Assembly (NCBI GenBank): GCA_947090235.1
Contig: CAMUNJ010000006.1
Coordinates: forward strand, 1-19,276
Length of the DNA stretch: 19,276 nucleotides
From: an uncultured Bacillota bacterium
GTDB lineage: Bacteria > Bacillota > Clostridia > Christensenellales > UBA1242
Reading direction: 5' to 3'
Shown: positions 14,206 to 19,276 of the stretch, one piece after another
Numbering within the stretch: position 1 is the first letter of the stretch
Layout: every line of letters starts with the position of its first letter
Notes under the pieces: model-generated
The model's database searches: none
What the model was told of the DNA's origin: nothing
Seen by the model: only the letters and a program-made list of their open reading frames with translations
Position numbers and translations under genes: made by a program

Positions 14206-14214
14206 ATGATTGAT

Positions 14215-14736
14215 ATGAAAAATCTTCTTTTATTAAAAATTCAAGAAAAAATTAAACTCGGGCATGTGAATAGGCGTGGAAAAACTCGATATAATTTTTC
14301 TACACCACTTACAAATTGTATAGGTCATGCGGGATTTGGGTTTGATAACAACTTTTTATTGGAAAACTTTAATCCAAGTATTAGCCAAGATATCTTTGGC
14401 GATTTTGAAAGTTGGGATGAAGAAGGCTTGGAAAAGGAAATTTTGTCACTTATTAAAAGTTCTGGGCTTGAAATTACACCTTGCATTCCAAGTGAAATTT
14501 TAAAGAAAAATCAATGGAAGGTTGCTTTATATTTTGGATATCATCCTCAAGTTGGATGTTCTCTTCCTCATATGATAAAACAAGAAGAGCCTGAACTTTG
14601 GTCAGAAAAAATGGGGTTTGATAGAGATGTTTCTTTTTATGGAGAATTACTAAAAACTATTTATCCATGCTATCAAAGATATGACTTTTATAATACATAT
14701 AAAATTACAAATCCATACGCTGAAAAAAATGAATAA
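14215..14736 (+). CDS. Unknown protein, possible Cys-His hydrolase fold
   Basis: This is a 173-residue protein that I cannot place in a named family with confidence. The layout TNCIGHAGFGF (Cys35), then WKVALYFGYH (101-110), then LPHMIKQEEPELWSEKMG (His119, Trp129) recalls papain-like or NlpC/CHAP-like proteins in which NC..A is followed by a central strand and H(F/M)..Q....WS.K.G. This is a pattern impression, and a catalytic role for Cys35 and His119 is inference. There is no signal peptide, so any hydrolase would act inside the cell. The start at 14215 follows from the promoter position; no ribosome binding site is visible. It lies between jag and mnmE on the opposite strand. Confidence 0.7.
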   Translation: MKNLLLLKIQEKIKLGHVNRRGKTRYNFSTPLTNCIGHAGFGFDNNFLLENFNPSISQDIFGDFESWDEEGLEKEILSLIKSSGLEITPCIPSEILKKNQWKVALYFGYHPQVGCSLPHMIKQEEPELWSEKMGFDRDVSFYGELLKTIYPCYQRYDFYNTYKITNPYAEKNE

Positions 14737-14770
14737 ACAAAAAAAAGTGGCGATGCCACTTTTTTTGTTT
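14735..14770. terminator. Bidirectional terminator
   Basis: GTGGC (14747-14751) with GCCAC (14755-14759), loop GAT, extended by A and T runs on either side. It serves the plus-strand gene ending at 14736 and the rpmH-jag operon from the other direction. Confidence 0.9.
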
Positions 14771-14826
14771 ATCGTAATATTTGATTTTTAAAATCTGCTA
14801 AAGATAATTTTTCAGCATTTGGCTGT

Positions 14827-15666
14827 TTATCTATCTTTATATTCTTTAGGGAAAATAATAACATATCTATGAGGCTCTGTTCCTTTGCTCAATGTTGTCA
14901 CGCTATCATCATCTGCAAGTGCAGCATGGATAACTCTACGCTCAGCAGGCTTCATTGGCTCTAACTTATAATATCTTCCACTTTTAGCAACTTTCTTTGC
15001 AATCCTGTGAGCAGTAGCGACCAAACTTTCCTCTCTTTTTGCTCTATAATTGTCCACATCAAGCAAGATTCTTTTTTCTTGTTTTCCTGCAACAGTCTGC
15101 AAAATATTATGGAGTGCATAGAAGGCTTCACCTCTATGACCAATTGCTTCTCCTAAATCTTCGCCTTCAACAGAAAAAGTTTGATATTTGTCATCTTCTT
15201 CAACTTTGATTTCAACGCTTTTTCCCATTGCTTTAAAATAACCTTGAAGAAAAACAAATGGGTCAACAACTTTTTCTTCTTTTGTTGTTTTTTTACAGGC
15301 TTTATTTTCTTCTTCAACTTCAAGTTTATTTTCAACTTCATCAACTTTATCATCTTCAGACATTATCTCTTTTAATCTTTCAGATAACTTTTCTTTTCTT
15401 TCAGAAATTGTTAAACCTTCAAACTTTTCTATTTGAGTTTCTATTTTTTTTGCATTGATGTTATCTATTCTTTCTCTGAATTTACTTTTTTTCTCGTACT
15501 TTTCTCTAGCATCTTGAGAAATAGAAACCAAAACTTTTGCTTTCTTGAAAAGCCCACCTTCGTTTAATATTTTGATATCAACATCTTCGCGTGGTGCTTT
15601 CAACTCAAGTAGTGCGTTTTCAATTGCTTGTTCTATATTTTTTCCTGTCGCTTCAACTGATAACAT
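14827..15666 (-). CDS. jag: RNA-binding protein KhpB/Jag
   Basis: KhpB (Jag, also EloR) is a cytoplasmic RNA-binding protein; in streptococci it regulates cell elongation with KhpA. The 279 residues comprise the Jag N-terminal domain (1-50, with the family's GGLFKKAKVLV), a charged Lys/Glu linker (about 52-133), a KH domain (about 137-210) with the GHRG loop at 177-180, and an R3H domain (about 212-279) with RRVIH (243-247) and HRYVIIFP. The linker is longer than in many relatives. It starts 23 bases after the yidC stop with GGGGG as ribosome binding site, and it is the last gene of the rpmH operon. Confidence 0.95.
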   Translation of the reverse strand: MLSVEATGKNIEQAIENALLELKAPREDVDIKILNEGGLFKKAKVLVSISQDAREKYEKKSKFRERIDNINAKKIETQIEKFEGLTISERKEKLSERLKEIMSEDDKVDEVENKLEVEEENKACKKTTKEEKVVDPFVFLQGYFKAMGKSVEIKVEEDDKYQTFSVEGEDLGEAIGHRGEAFYALHNILQTVAGKQEKRILLDVDNYRAKREESLVATAHRIAKKVAKSGRYYKLEPMKPAERRVIHAALADDDSVTTLSKGTEPHRYVIIFPKEYKDR

Positions 15667-15689
15667 TTTTATCCCCCTTAATTCTTTTG

Positions 15690-17048
15690 TTATTTTCTTC
15701 TATAATCTACTGTTGTATTAACTTTTTGTGCTTCTTTCTTTTCTGCATGTTGTTCAAGTTTTTTTACAACTAATTGTTGTAGTGGCAACAATGCAGTACT
15801 GATAAGTTGGCTTGCCAACATATATATTGCAAATACTGAGTTGTAGAATATTGCAAATATACCCATGATTAGTGGCATAATGATTTGCATTGCAAGACCT
15901 TGTCTTGGCTTTTTCTTTCCGTCTTCTTCTTTCTTTTTAGGAGCCATCATTTTTTGAGATAGCCACATTGAAAGGAATGAAATTGCAATAATGATTATTG
16001 GCAATATAAAATATCCGTTAACTCGTCCTTGAGAGTTTGCCAAACTTGGCATAAATGAATTATAGATAACATCTTCATGTTTTTCTACATTATTTACTCT
16101 CACCATTCCTTCAAACTCTTTGTATTCAAGGAAAGAAGATTTGAATGGACTATCTGCGATCCAGATATTTTGTATCCATAAGAAACTCTCTTGAGTTGCC
16201 TTATATTCGCTTTCAACTAAACTCATTGAAGTGTTAGTGACAGCGTCTAAAAGAGTCACCTTTTGTTTAACAATAGTTTCACCATCTTTTTCTTCTTCAA
16301 CTAAAACCTTAGCAGAAAAATTATCTATAATGGCTTTGATAACATCGTTGGCACGTTTAACATCATTTTCAATAGGAGTGCCATCTTCATTAACATCAAG
16401 TTGATCTCTCTCTTTAAACTCATCTAAAGTCAAATACTTTTCAACAAGTAATGCAGATTCTCTGTTTGTATCTTGTGTTGATTTTTCGAAAAGTCCAATA
16501 ACTTTATTATCTCCATCCACAAAAACCCTAAACTCTAAATCTTTTTCTTGATTGAAATTGTCTATATATAAATTAGTATTCTCAGTGTTTTCATTTACTA
16601 GGTTTAAACAATTTGCATAGTTTTCTTTAAGGTTATCATAGTTTTCATAAATTTTATAACTTGCTATATTATTTAGTCCTGTAAAAAGGGTGAAGAATAT
16701 AACAAGATTTAAAACCATAAACACAAGCATAAAACCGCAAGAACCCATCATGTTATAGTTGTTTTTCTTATAAATTTCATTTGTTTTTTGATTTAAAAGT
16801 TGTTTATCATGCCCGTACTTTTCTTGTATCTTTTGAAGTTCAGGTTGCATTTTTGCTTGCATAGCGGTGTTCTTAGCTGTTATGCGTCTGTTATAGGTAT
16901 CAAGTGGTGACCAAATTATTCTTATAATAACTGTAAGTAAAACCACTGCCCAAATATAATTGTTTGTAAAACCTTCAAACGCCCAAATAATAGATTCCCA
17001 CATGCCTGTCGGCTTTGCAACTGAAAGAAGTGTGCTTAAAATAGCCAT
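15690..17048 (-). CDS. yidC: Membrane protein insertase YidC with large extracytoplasmic insert
   Basis: YidC/Oxa1 inserts proteins into the membrane alone or with SecYEG. Membrane segments are seen at about 31-49, 105-126, 346-365 and, close together, 386-405 and 406-424. The conserved groove Arg is R43 (VIIRIIWSPL), and the coiled cytoplasmic loop with MQPELQKIQEKYG lies at 60-95. Firmicute homologues usually have about 260-290 residues; this one has 452. The excess lies between the second and third membrane segments: about 155 residues before the conserved FLWIQNI (289-295) and about 45 more before YFILP (346-350). No signal peptide or lipobox is visible, unlike SpoIIIJ. AGGAG precedes the start, which overlaps yidD by 13 bases. 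Confidence 0.95.
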   Translation of the reverse strand: MAILSTLLSVAKPTGMWESIIWAFEGFTNNYIWAVVLLTVIIRIIWSPLDTYNRRITAKNTAMQAKMQPELQKIQEKYGHDKQLLNQKTNEIYKKNNYNMMGSCGFMLVFMVLNLVIFFTLFTGLNNIASYKIYENYDNLKENYANCLNLVNENTENTNLYIDNFNQEKDLEFRVFVDGDNKVIGLFEKSTQDTNRESALLVEKYLTLDEFKERDQLDVNEDGTPIENDVKRANDVIKAIIDNFSAKVLVEEEKDGETIVKQKVTLLDAVTNTSMSLVESEYKATQESFLWIQNIWIADSPFKSSFLEYKEFEGMVRVNNVEKHEDVIYNSFMPSLANSQGRVNGYFILPIIIIAISFLSMWLSQKMMAPKKKEEDGKKKPRQGLAMQIIMPLIMGIFAIFYNSVFAIYMLASQLISTALLPLQQLVVKKLEQHAEKKEAQKVNTTVDYRRK

Positions 17049-17308
17049 TTGCTTTCTCCTTTTAAGTTGATTGGAATTGGGTCATAACCATACTGTCCAT
17101 TAGGTTTACATCTTGCTATACGCTTTGCACCAATAATTCCGCCTTTAACTATTCCAAACTCTTTAACCGCTTCTACAAAATAATTTGAGCAAGAGGGGGT
17201 AAATCTGCAAGTGTGAGGAAGTAGTGGAGATATGCAAAACTTATAAGTCCATACAGGAATTAAGAATAATATTTTAAAAGGAAAAGATATTATTTTTTTA
17301 AGTTTCAT
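17036..17308 (-). CDS. yidD: Membrane protein insertion efficiency factor YidD
   Basis: YidD is a small membrane-associated protein that helps YidC-dependent insertion. The 90 residues show the family hallmarks: a hydrophobic/amphipathic N terminus (FKILFLIPVWTYKFCISPLLP), CRFTPSCSNYFVEAV with C34 and C40, RIARCKP and GYDPIP. It lies between rnpA (5 bases after its stop) and yidC (13-base overlap), the standard position. Confidence 0.97.
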   Translation of the reverse strand: MKLKKIISFPFKILFLIPVWTYKFCISPLLPHTCRFTPSCSNYFVEAVKEFGIVKGGIIGAKRIARCKPNGQYGYDPIPINLKGESKWLF

Positions 17309-17313
17309 AAATT

Positions 17314-17673
17314 CTAACCTTGTTTTGTAAAAATATATTCAACTTGTTTTTTAAGTTCATCAAATGTCAATACTTCAACACCTTCTCTTGCCATAAGGAC
17401 ATAATTGTTGTATGGCTTGATATAATTGGCTCGCCTAGTAATTTCTCTAAGTCTTCGCTTTAATAAATTTCGTTTGTTTGCCTTTCCTAATTTTTTACTT
17501 ATAGAAAAACCTATCTTATAAACCTTAAACTTGCTCTGTACTGTGTAAAGTGTAAAATATTTGCTTGAAACTCTTTTTCCTTTTCGATAAATGTAAGCAA
17601 AATGTTTTCTTAATGTTAATCTATGGTTAATCTTTTTTTCATTGTTTTTAAGCAGAGAGTTTTTTTCTTCCAC
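17314..17673 (-). CDS. rnpA: Ribonuclease P protein component
   Basis: RnpA is the protein subunit of RNase P, which binds the catalytic RNA and the 5' leader of pre-tRNA. The 119-residue frame contains INHRLTLRKHFAYIYRKGKR, the beta-strand YKIGFSISKKLGKA and the basic signature KRNLLKRRLREITR (67-80). The only usable start in frame is GTG 17671-17673, which lies inside rpmH and gives a 26-base overlap; an ATG nearby is out of frame. Translation is probably coupled to rpmH. The N-terminal dozen residues before INHRL are atypical and lie mostly in the overlap, so the exact start is less certain than the gene. Confidence 0.93.
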   Translation of the reverse strand: MEEKNSLLKNNEKKINHRLTLRKHFAYIYRKGKRVSSKYFTLYTVQSKFKVYKIGFSISKKLGKANKRNLLKRRLREITRRANYIKPYNNYVLMAREGVEVLTFDELKKQVEYIFTKQG

Positions 17674-17782
17674 GATTTCTTCTTCTCTTTAAAACATTTC
17701 TTCCACCGTTAGTTCTCATTCTTTCTCTAAAACCATGAACTTTGCTTCTAGTTCTCTTCTTAGGTTGGTATGTTCTTTTCAT
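17648..17782 (-). CDS. rpmH: 50S ribosomal protein L34
   Basis: The 44-residue product reads MKRTYQPKKRTRSKVHGF, then RERMRTNGGRNVLKRRR and NRGRKKLSA, a full-length L34 with every conserved block. AGGAGG lies 9 bases before ATG 17780-17782. It is the first gene of the rpmH-rnpA-yidD-yidC-jag operon, driven by a consensus promoter. It overlaps the rnpA start by 26 bases. Confidence 0.98.
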   Translation of the reverse strand: MKRTYQPKKRTRSKVHGFRERMRTNGGRNVLKRRRNRGRKKLSA

Positions 17783-17816
17783 GACAAAGGTCCTCCTTTT
17801 CTAATATAACTACTTT

Positions 17817-17845
17817 ATTATAATTGAATTTACTTTGTTTGTCAA
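17817..17845 (-). promoter_or_regulatory. Consensus promoter of the rpmH operon
   Basis: On the minus strand, perfect TTGACA (17840-17845), 17 bases, perfect TATAAT (17817-17822). The space from here to 17951 holds no DnaA-box cluster and no gene. Confidence 0.9.
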
Positions 17846-17951
17846 CCGCATTAATATAAATATTTTTAAGTGTAAGGGCAATATTTGAAATATTTTTTAA
17901 TGTAAATAAAAATATAAGAGAATTTTGTCATTTATAATATTTACTTTTGTT

Positions 17952-17979
17952 TTGAAAATTTTAATATTTTTGATATACT
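17952..17979 (+). promoter_or_regulatory. dut promoter
   Basis: TTGAAA (17952-17957), 16 bases, TATACT (17974-17979) preceded by TG at 17971-17972, an extended -10. AAGGAG follows just before ATG 18001. Confidence 0.7.
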
Positions 17980-18000
17980 TATTTTGTTAAGGAGATAATT

Positions 18001-18528
18001 ATGAAAAAAGTATTTGGTAAAAAAGTTTATTTCGCTAAAATGAATGAAAAGGCTGTCATTCCTTCAAAGAAAAATGAAGATGCAGGTTATGATATTTATG
18101 CATGCTTTGATGAAGATTATATTAAACTAGAAAAATTAGAAACAAAACTTATGCCAACAGGCATTGCTTGGGCTTGTAGTGAAAAGTATTATATTCAAAT
18201 TCAAGAAAAATCATCTTGTGGTTCAAAAGGAATAAAATATAGTGGTGGAGTTATTGATAGTGGTTATCGTGGTGAATTTAAAATTGCTATCTTTAATGCT
18301 ACAAACAAAATTTTAGTATTTACATATCTTGCAGATGATGAACTTATCAAAAAGTACCCAGAATTTAAAGATGATAAAAAATATTTTATTTATAATTGTA
18401 AAAAATCTATTGCTCAAGGAGTTATGCATAGAGTTCCAAAAATGAAAGTAAAAGAAATTTCTTATGAAGAACTTGCAAAAATTCCTTCATCTAGAAAATC
18501 AGGCGGTTTTGGAAGTACAAATAAATAA
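18001..18528 (+). CDS. dut: dUTP diphosphatase-like protein
   Basis: Trimeric dUTPases split dUTP to dUMP and pyrophosphate, keeping uracil out of DNA. Of the five family motifs, all are recognisable in these 175 residues: DAGYDIYA (27-34), QEKSSCGSKG (68-77), GVIDSGYRGEF (83-93, with D86 and Y89), QGVMHRV (139-145) and RKSGGFGSTNK (165-175). Two departures are visible. In motif 2 the usual Arg is Lys70. About 35 extra residues, rich in Lys, Asp and Tyr, lie between motifs 3 and 4, where typical bacterial enzymes have about 15. The essential Asp and Tyr remain, so activity is likely but not certain. It has its own promoter, AAGGAG site and terminator, and lies where dnaA/oriC would often be. 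Confidence 0.88.
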   Translation: MKKVFGKKVYFAKMNEKAVIPSKKNEDAGYDIYACFDEDYIKLEKLETKLMPTGIAWACSEKYYIQIQEKSSCGSKGIKYSGGVIDSGYRGEFKIAIFNATNKILVFTYLADDELIKKYPEFKDDKKYFIYNCKKSIAQGVMHRVPKMKVKEISYEELAKIPSSRKSGGFGSTNK

Positions 18529-19276
18529 GTGGCGAACGCCACTTTTTTTTAAGTTTAATTTTGTATTTAAAAAATTTGTTATAATAAATAAAAAATGGAC
18601 TTGCCATTTTTTAGAAAAATTCAAACTAACTTTCACCCCCCCCCGGTAAGATTTGTCAATTTTTAAAACTTTATATTTTTTATTTATTTTATTTAAAACA
18701 ATTCTAATCCAAACTTTCATAACTAATTTAAATAACACAGGAGAAAAAGTATAATATAAACACCTTAGGCTTTTTTCTTGAAAGTTCAATCTTTTAGTAA
18801 ACCATGATGCACTAAAATAGTGAATTGTATAAGTGTTTTGACTTAATTTTAATTTTCTTGTTGTATAATTTATAGGACTAAAATATTCTTGCGGAAAAAC
18901 GCTAATCGCTTGTTTTTCATTTTTATCAAATTTATAGTTTAAAATTTGTTTTTTATTTTTTAATTTTAAGTTATAATAAATTTTTAGAAAATATGTTAAT
19001 AATTGAGTGTTTGGAAATAAATCCATTCTTGATTTTTTATTTATAAACTCTTTGTTTTCGTAATACTCAATAACAATGTTTAGAAATTTATGATTTTTTA
19101 CTGATGCCATAATTGCTGTTTCACAATGTACATCATTTTCAAAACCAATAACATAATCTTCATTTAAAAATTCATCTAAACTCTTTAATATTTCAACATC
19201 AGTATCAAGATAAAACCCGCCATATTTATTTAAAACCATTAATCTAATATAATCTGCAACGAAACCATATTTCTTT
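18499..19276 (-). CDS. Glycosyltransferase, GT32-like capsular sugar type (5' end beyond right edge)
   Basis: The frame is open to the right edge and shows KKYGFVADYIRLMVLNKYGGFYLDTDVEILKSL-type sequence, where F-V-x-D-Y-x-R-x and GGFYLDTDVE are hallmarks of the DxD sugar transferases (GT32, capsular polysaccharide or LPS-like synthesis); D-T-D binds the metal and nucleotide sugar. IGFENDVHCETAIMAS and YTIHYFSASW follow as in relatives. The family's usual end is soon after an amphipathic stretch like WIRIVLNKINKKYKVLK. Here a G9 tract follows, and the frame continues 45 more low-complexity residues through two hairpins into the dut 3' end. The real stop is probably at 18633 (G8) or 18626 (G10). 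The first part of the gene is outside the window. Confidence 0.85.
   Translation of the reverse strand, partial: KKYGFVADYIRLMVLNKYGGFYLDTDVEILKSLDEFLNEDYVIGFENDVHCETAIMASVKNHKFLNIVIEYYENKEFINKKSRMDLFPNTQLLTYFLKIYYNLKLKNKKQILNYKFDKNEKQAISVFPQEYFSPINYTTRKLKLSQNTYTIHYFSASWFTKRLNFQEKSLRCLYYTFSPVLFKLVMKVWIRIVLNKINKKYKVLKIDKSYRGGVKVSLNFSKKWQVHFLFIITNFLNTKLNLKKSGVRHLFICTSKTA
18527..18550 (+). terminator. dut terminator
   Basis: AAGTGGC (18527-18533) with GCCACTT (18538-18544), loop GAAC, then T to 18550. It starts within the dut stop codon. The hairpin core resembles the one at 14747-14759. Confidence 0.9.
18590..18612 (-). terminator. Probable terminator of the glycosyltransferase gene
   Basis: AAAAAATGG (18590-18598) and CCATTTTTT (18604-18612) form a 9-base stem with a 5-base loop. 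On the minus strand it is T-rich after the stem and lies about 20 bases past the G tract. In the reading frame present here, the glycosyltransferase frame runs straight through it. Confidence 0.6.
18636..18644. repeat. C9/G9 homopolymer tract inside the glycosyltransferase gene
   Basis: Nine C on the plus strand, read as G9 in the minus-strand gene, encoding R-G-G-V. Removing one base gives TGA at 18633-18635; adding one gives TAG at 18626-18628. The tract therefore sets the C terminus of the protein. Similar G tracts switch surface-sugar genes by slippage in other bacteria. Confidence 0.9.

Noticed and set aside
14747..18544. Near-identical GTGGC hairpins at 14747-14759 and 18529-18542 as a dispersed palindromic repeat
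   Set aside because: Both are ordinary terminators at gene ends, and a five-base stem is too short to claim a repeat family.
1..19276. CRISPR array, insertion sequence, prophage or integrase genes
   Set aside because: No regularly spaced direct repeats, transposase, integrase or phage structural genes were seen in the window.

Overview
The window is AT-rich DNA whose gene content and signals fit a low-GC Gram-positive bacterium, most likely an uncultured member of Clostridia. Supporting signs are strong AGGAGG-type ribosome binding sites, TTGACA/TATAAT promoters, a Spo0A-type DNA-binding protein, rubrerythrin, an elongator tRNA-Met closely resembling the Bacillus type, two perfect parS sites, and the gene order rpmH-rnpA-yidD-yidC-jag-mnmE-mnmG-rsmG-parA-parB that normally borders the chromosomal origin. 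No species can be named from sequence alone.

Layout, left to right. Positions 1-1495 (minus strand) hold the start of a lipoprotein gene, a metallophosphoesterase and yqeY. Positions 1585-3630 (plus) hold two unknown genes, tRNA-Met, a gene-free stretch with a C9 tract and repeated TGTCG motifs, and a Spo0A DNA-binding domain protein that has no receiver domain. Positions 3741-6318 (minus) hold rubrerythrin, two parS sites, parB and parA. Positions 6513-9383 alternate a plus-strand membrane protein gene, purA (minus) and a plus-strand unknown gene, with three copies of a short repeat between them. Positions 9501-14130 (minus) hold rsmG, mnmG and mnmE, interrupted by a plus-strand acetyltransferase-like gene that carries an in-frame stop. 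Positions 14215-14736 (plus) hold a small unknown gene. Positions 14827-17782 (minus) are the jag-yidC-yidD-rnpA-rpmH operon. Positions 18001-18528 (plus) encode a dUTPase, and the right edge holds the 3' part of a glycosyltransferase gene (minus) containing a G9 tract.

The conserved housekeeping genes are almost all on the minus strand, as expected if the origin lies to the right. Most plus-strand genes are single, short and unrecognised; each has its own consensus promoter and often shares a bidirectional terminator with the core gene it faces. The core genes cover membrane protein insertion (YidC/YidD/KhpB), tRNA wobble-uridine modification (MnmE/MnmG), rRNA methylation (RsmG), RNase P, chromosome segregation (ParAB-parS) and AMP synthesis (PurA).

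The points most worth a second look are: the receiver-less Spo0A protein beneath a cluster of 0A-box-like motifs; a three-copy repeat with two conserved boxes at near-constant spacing; mnmE, mnmG and two facing plus-strand genes whose promoters predict leaderless mRNAs; the G9 tract that decides where the glycosyltransferase ends; and a YidC with about 200 extra residues in an extracytoplasmic loop.
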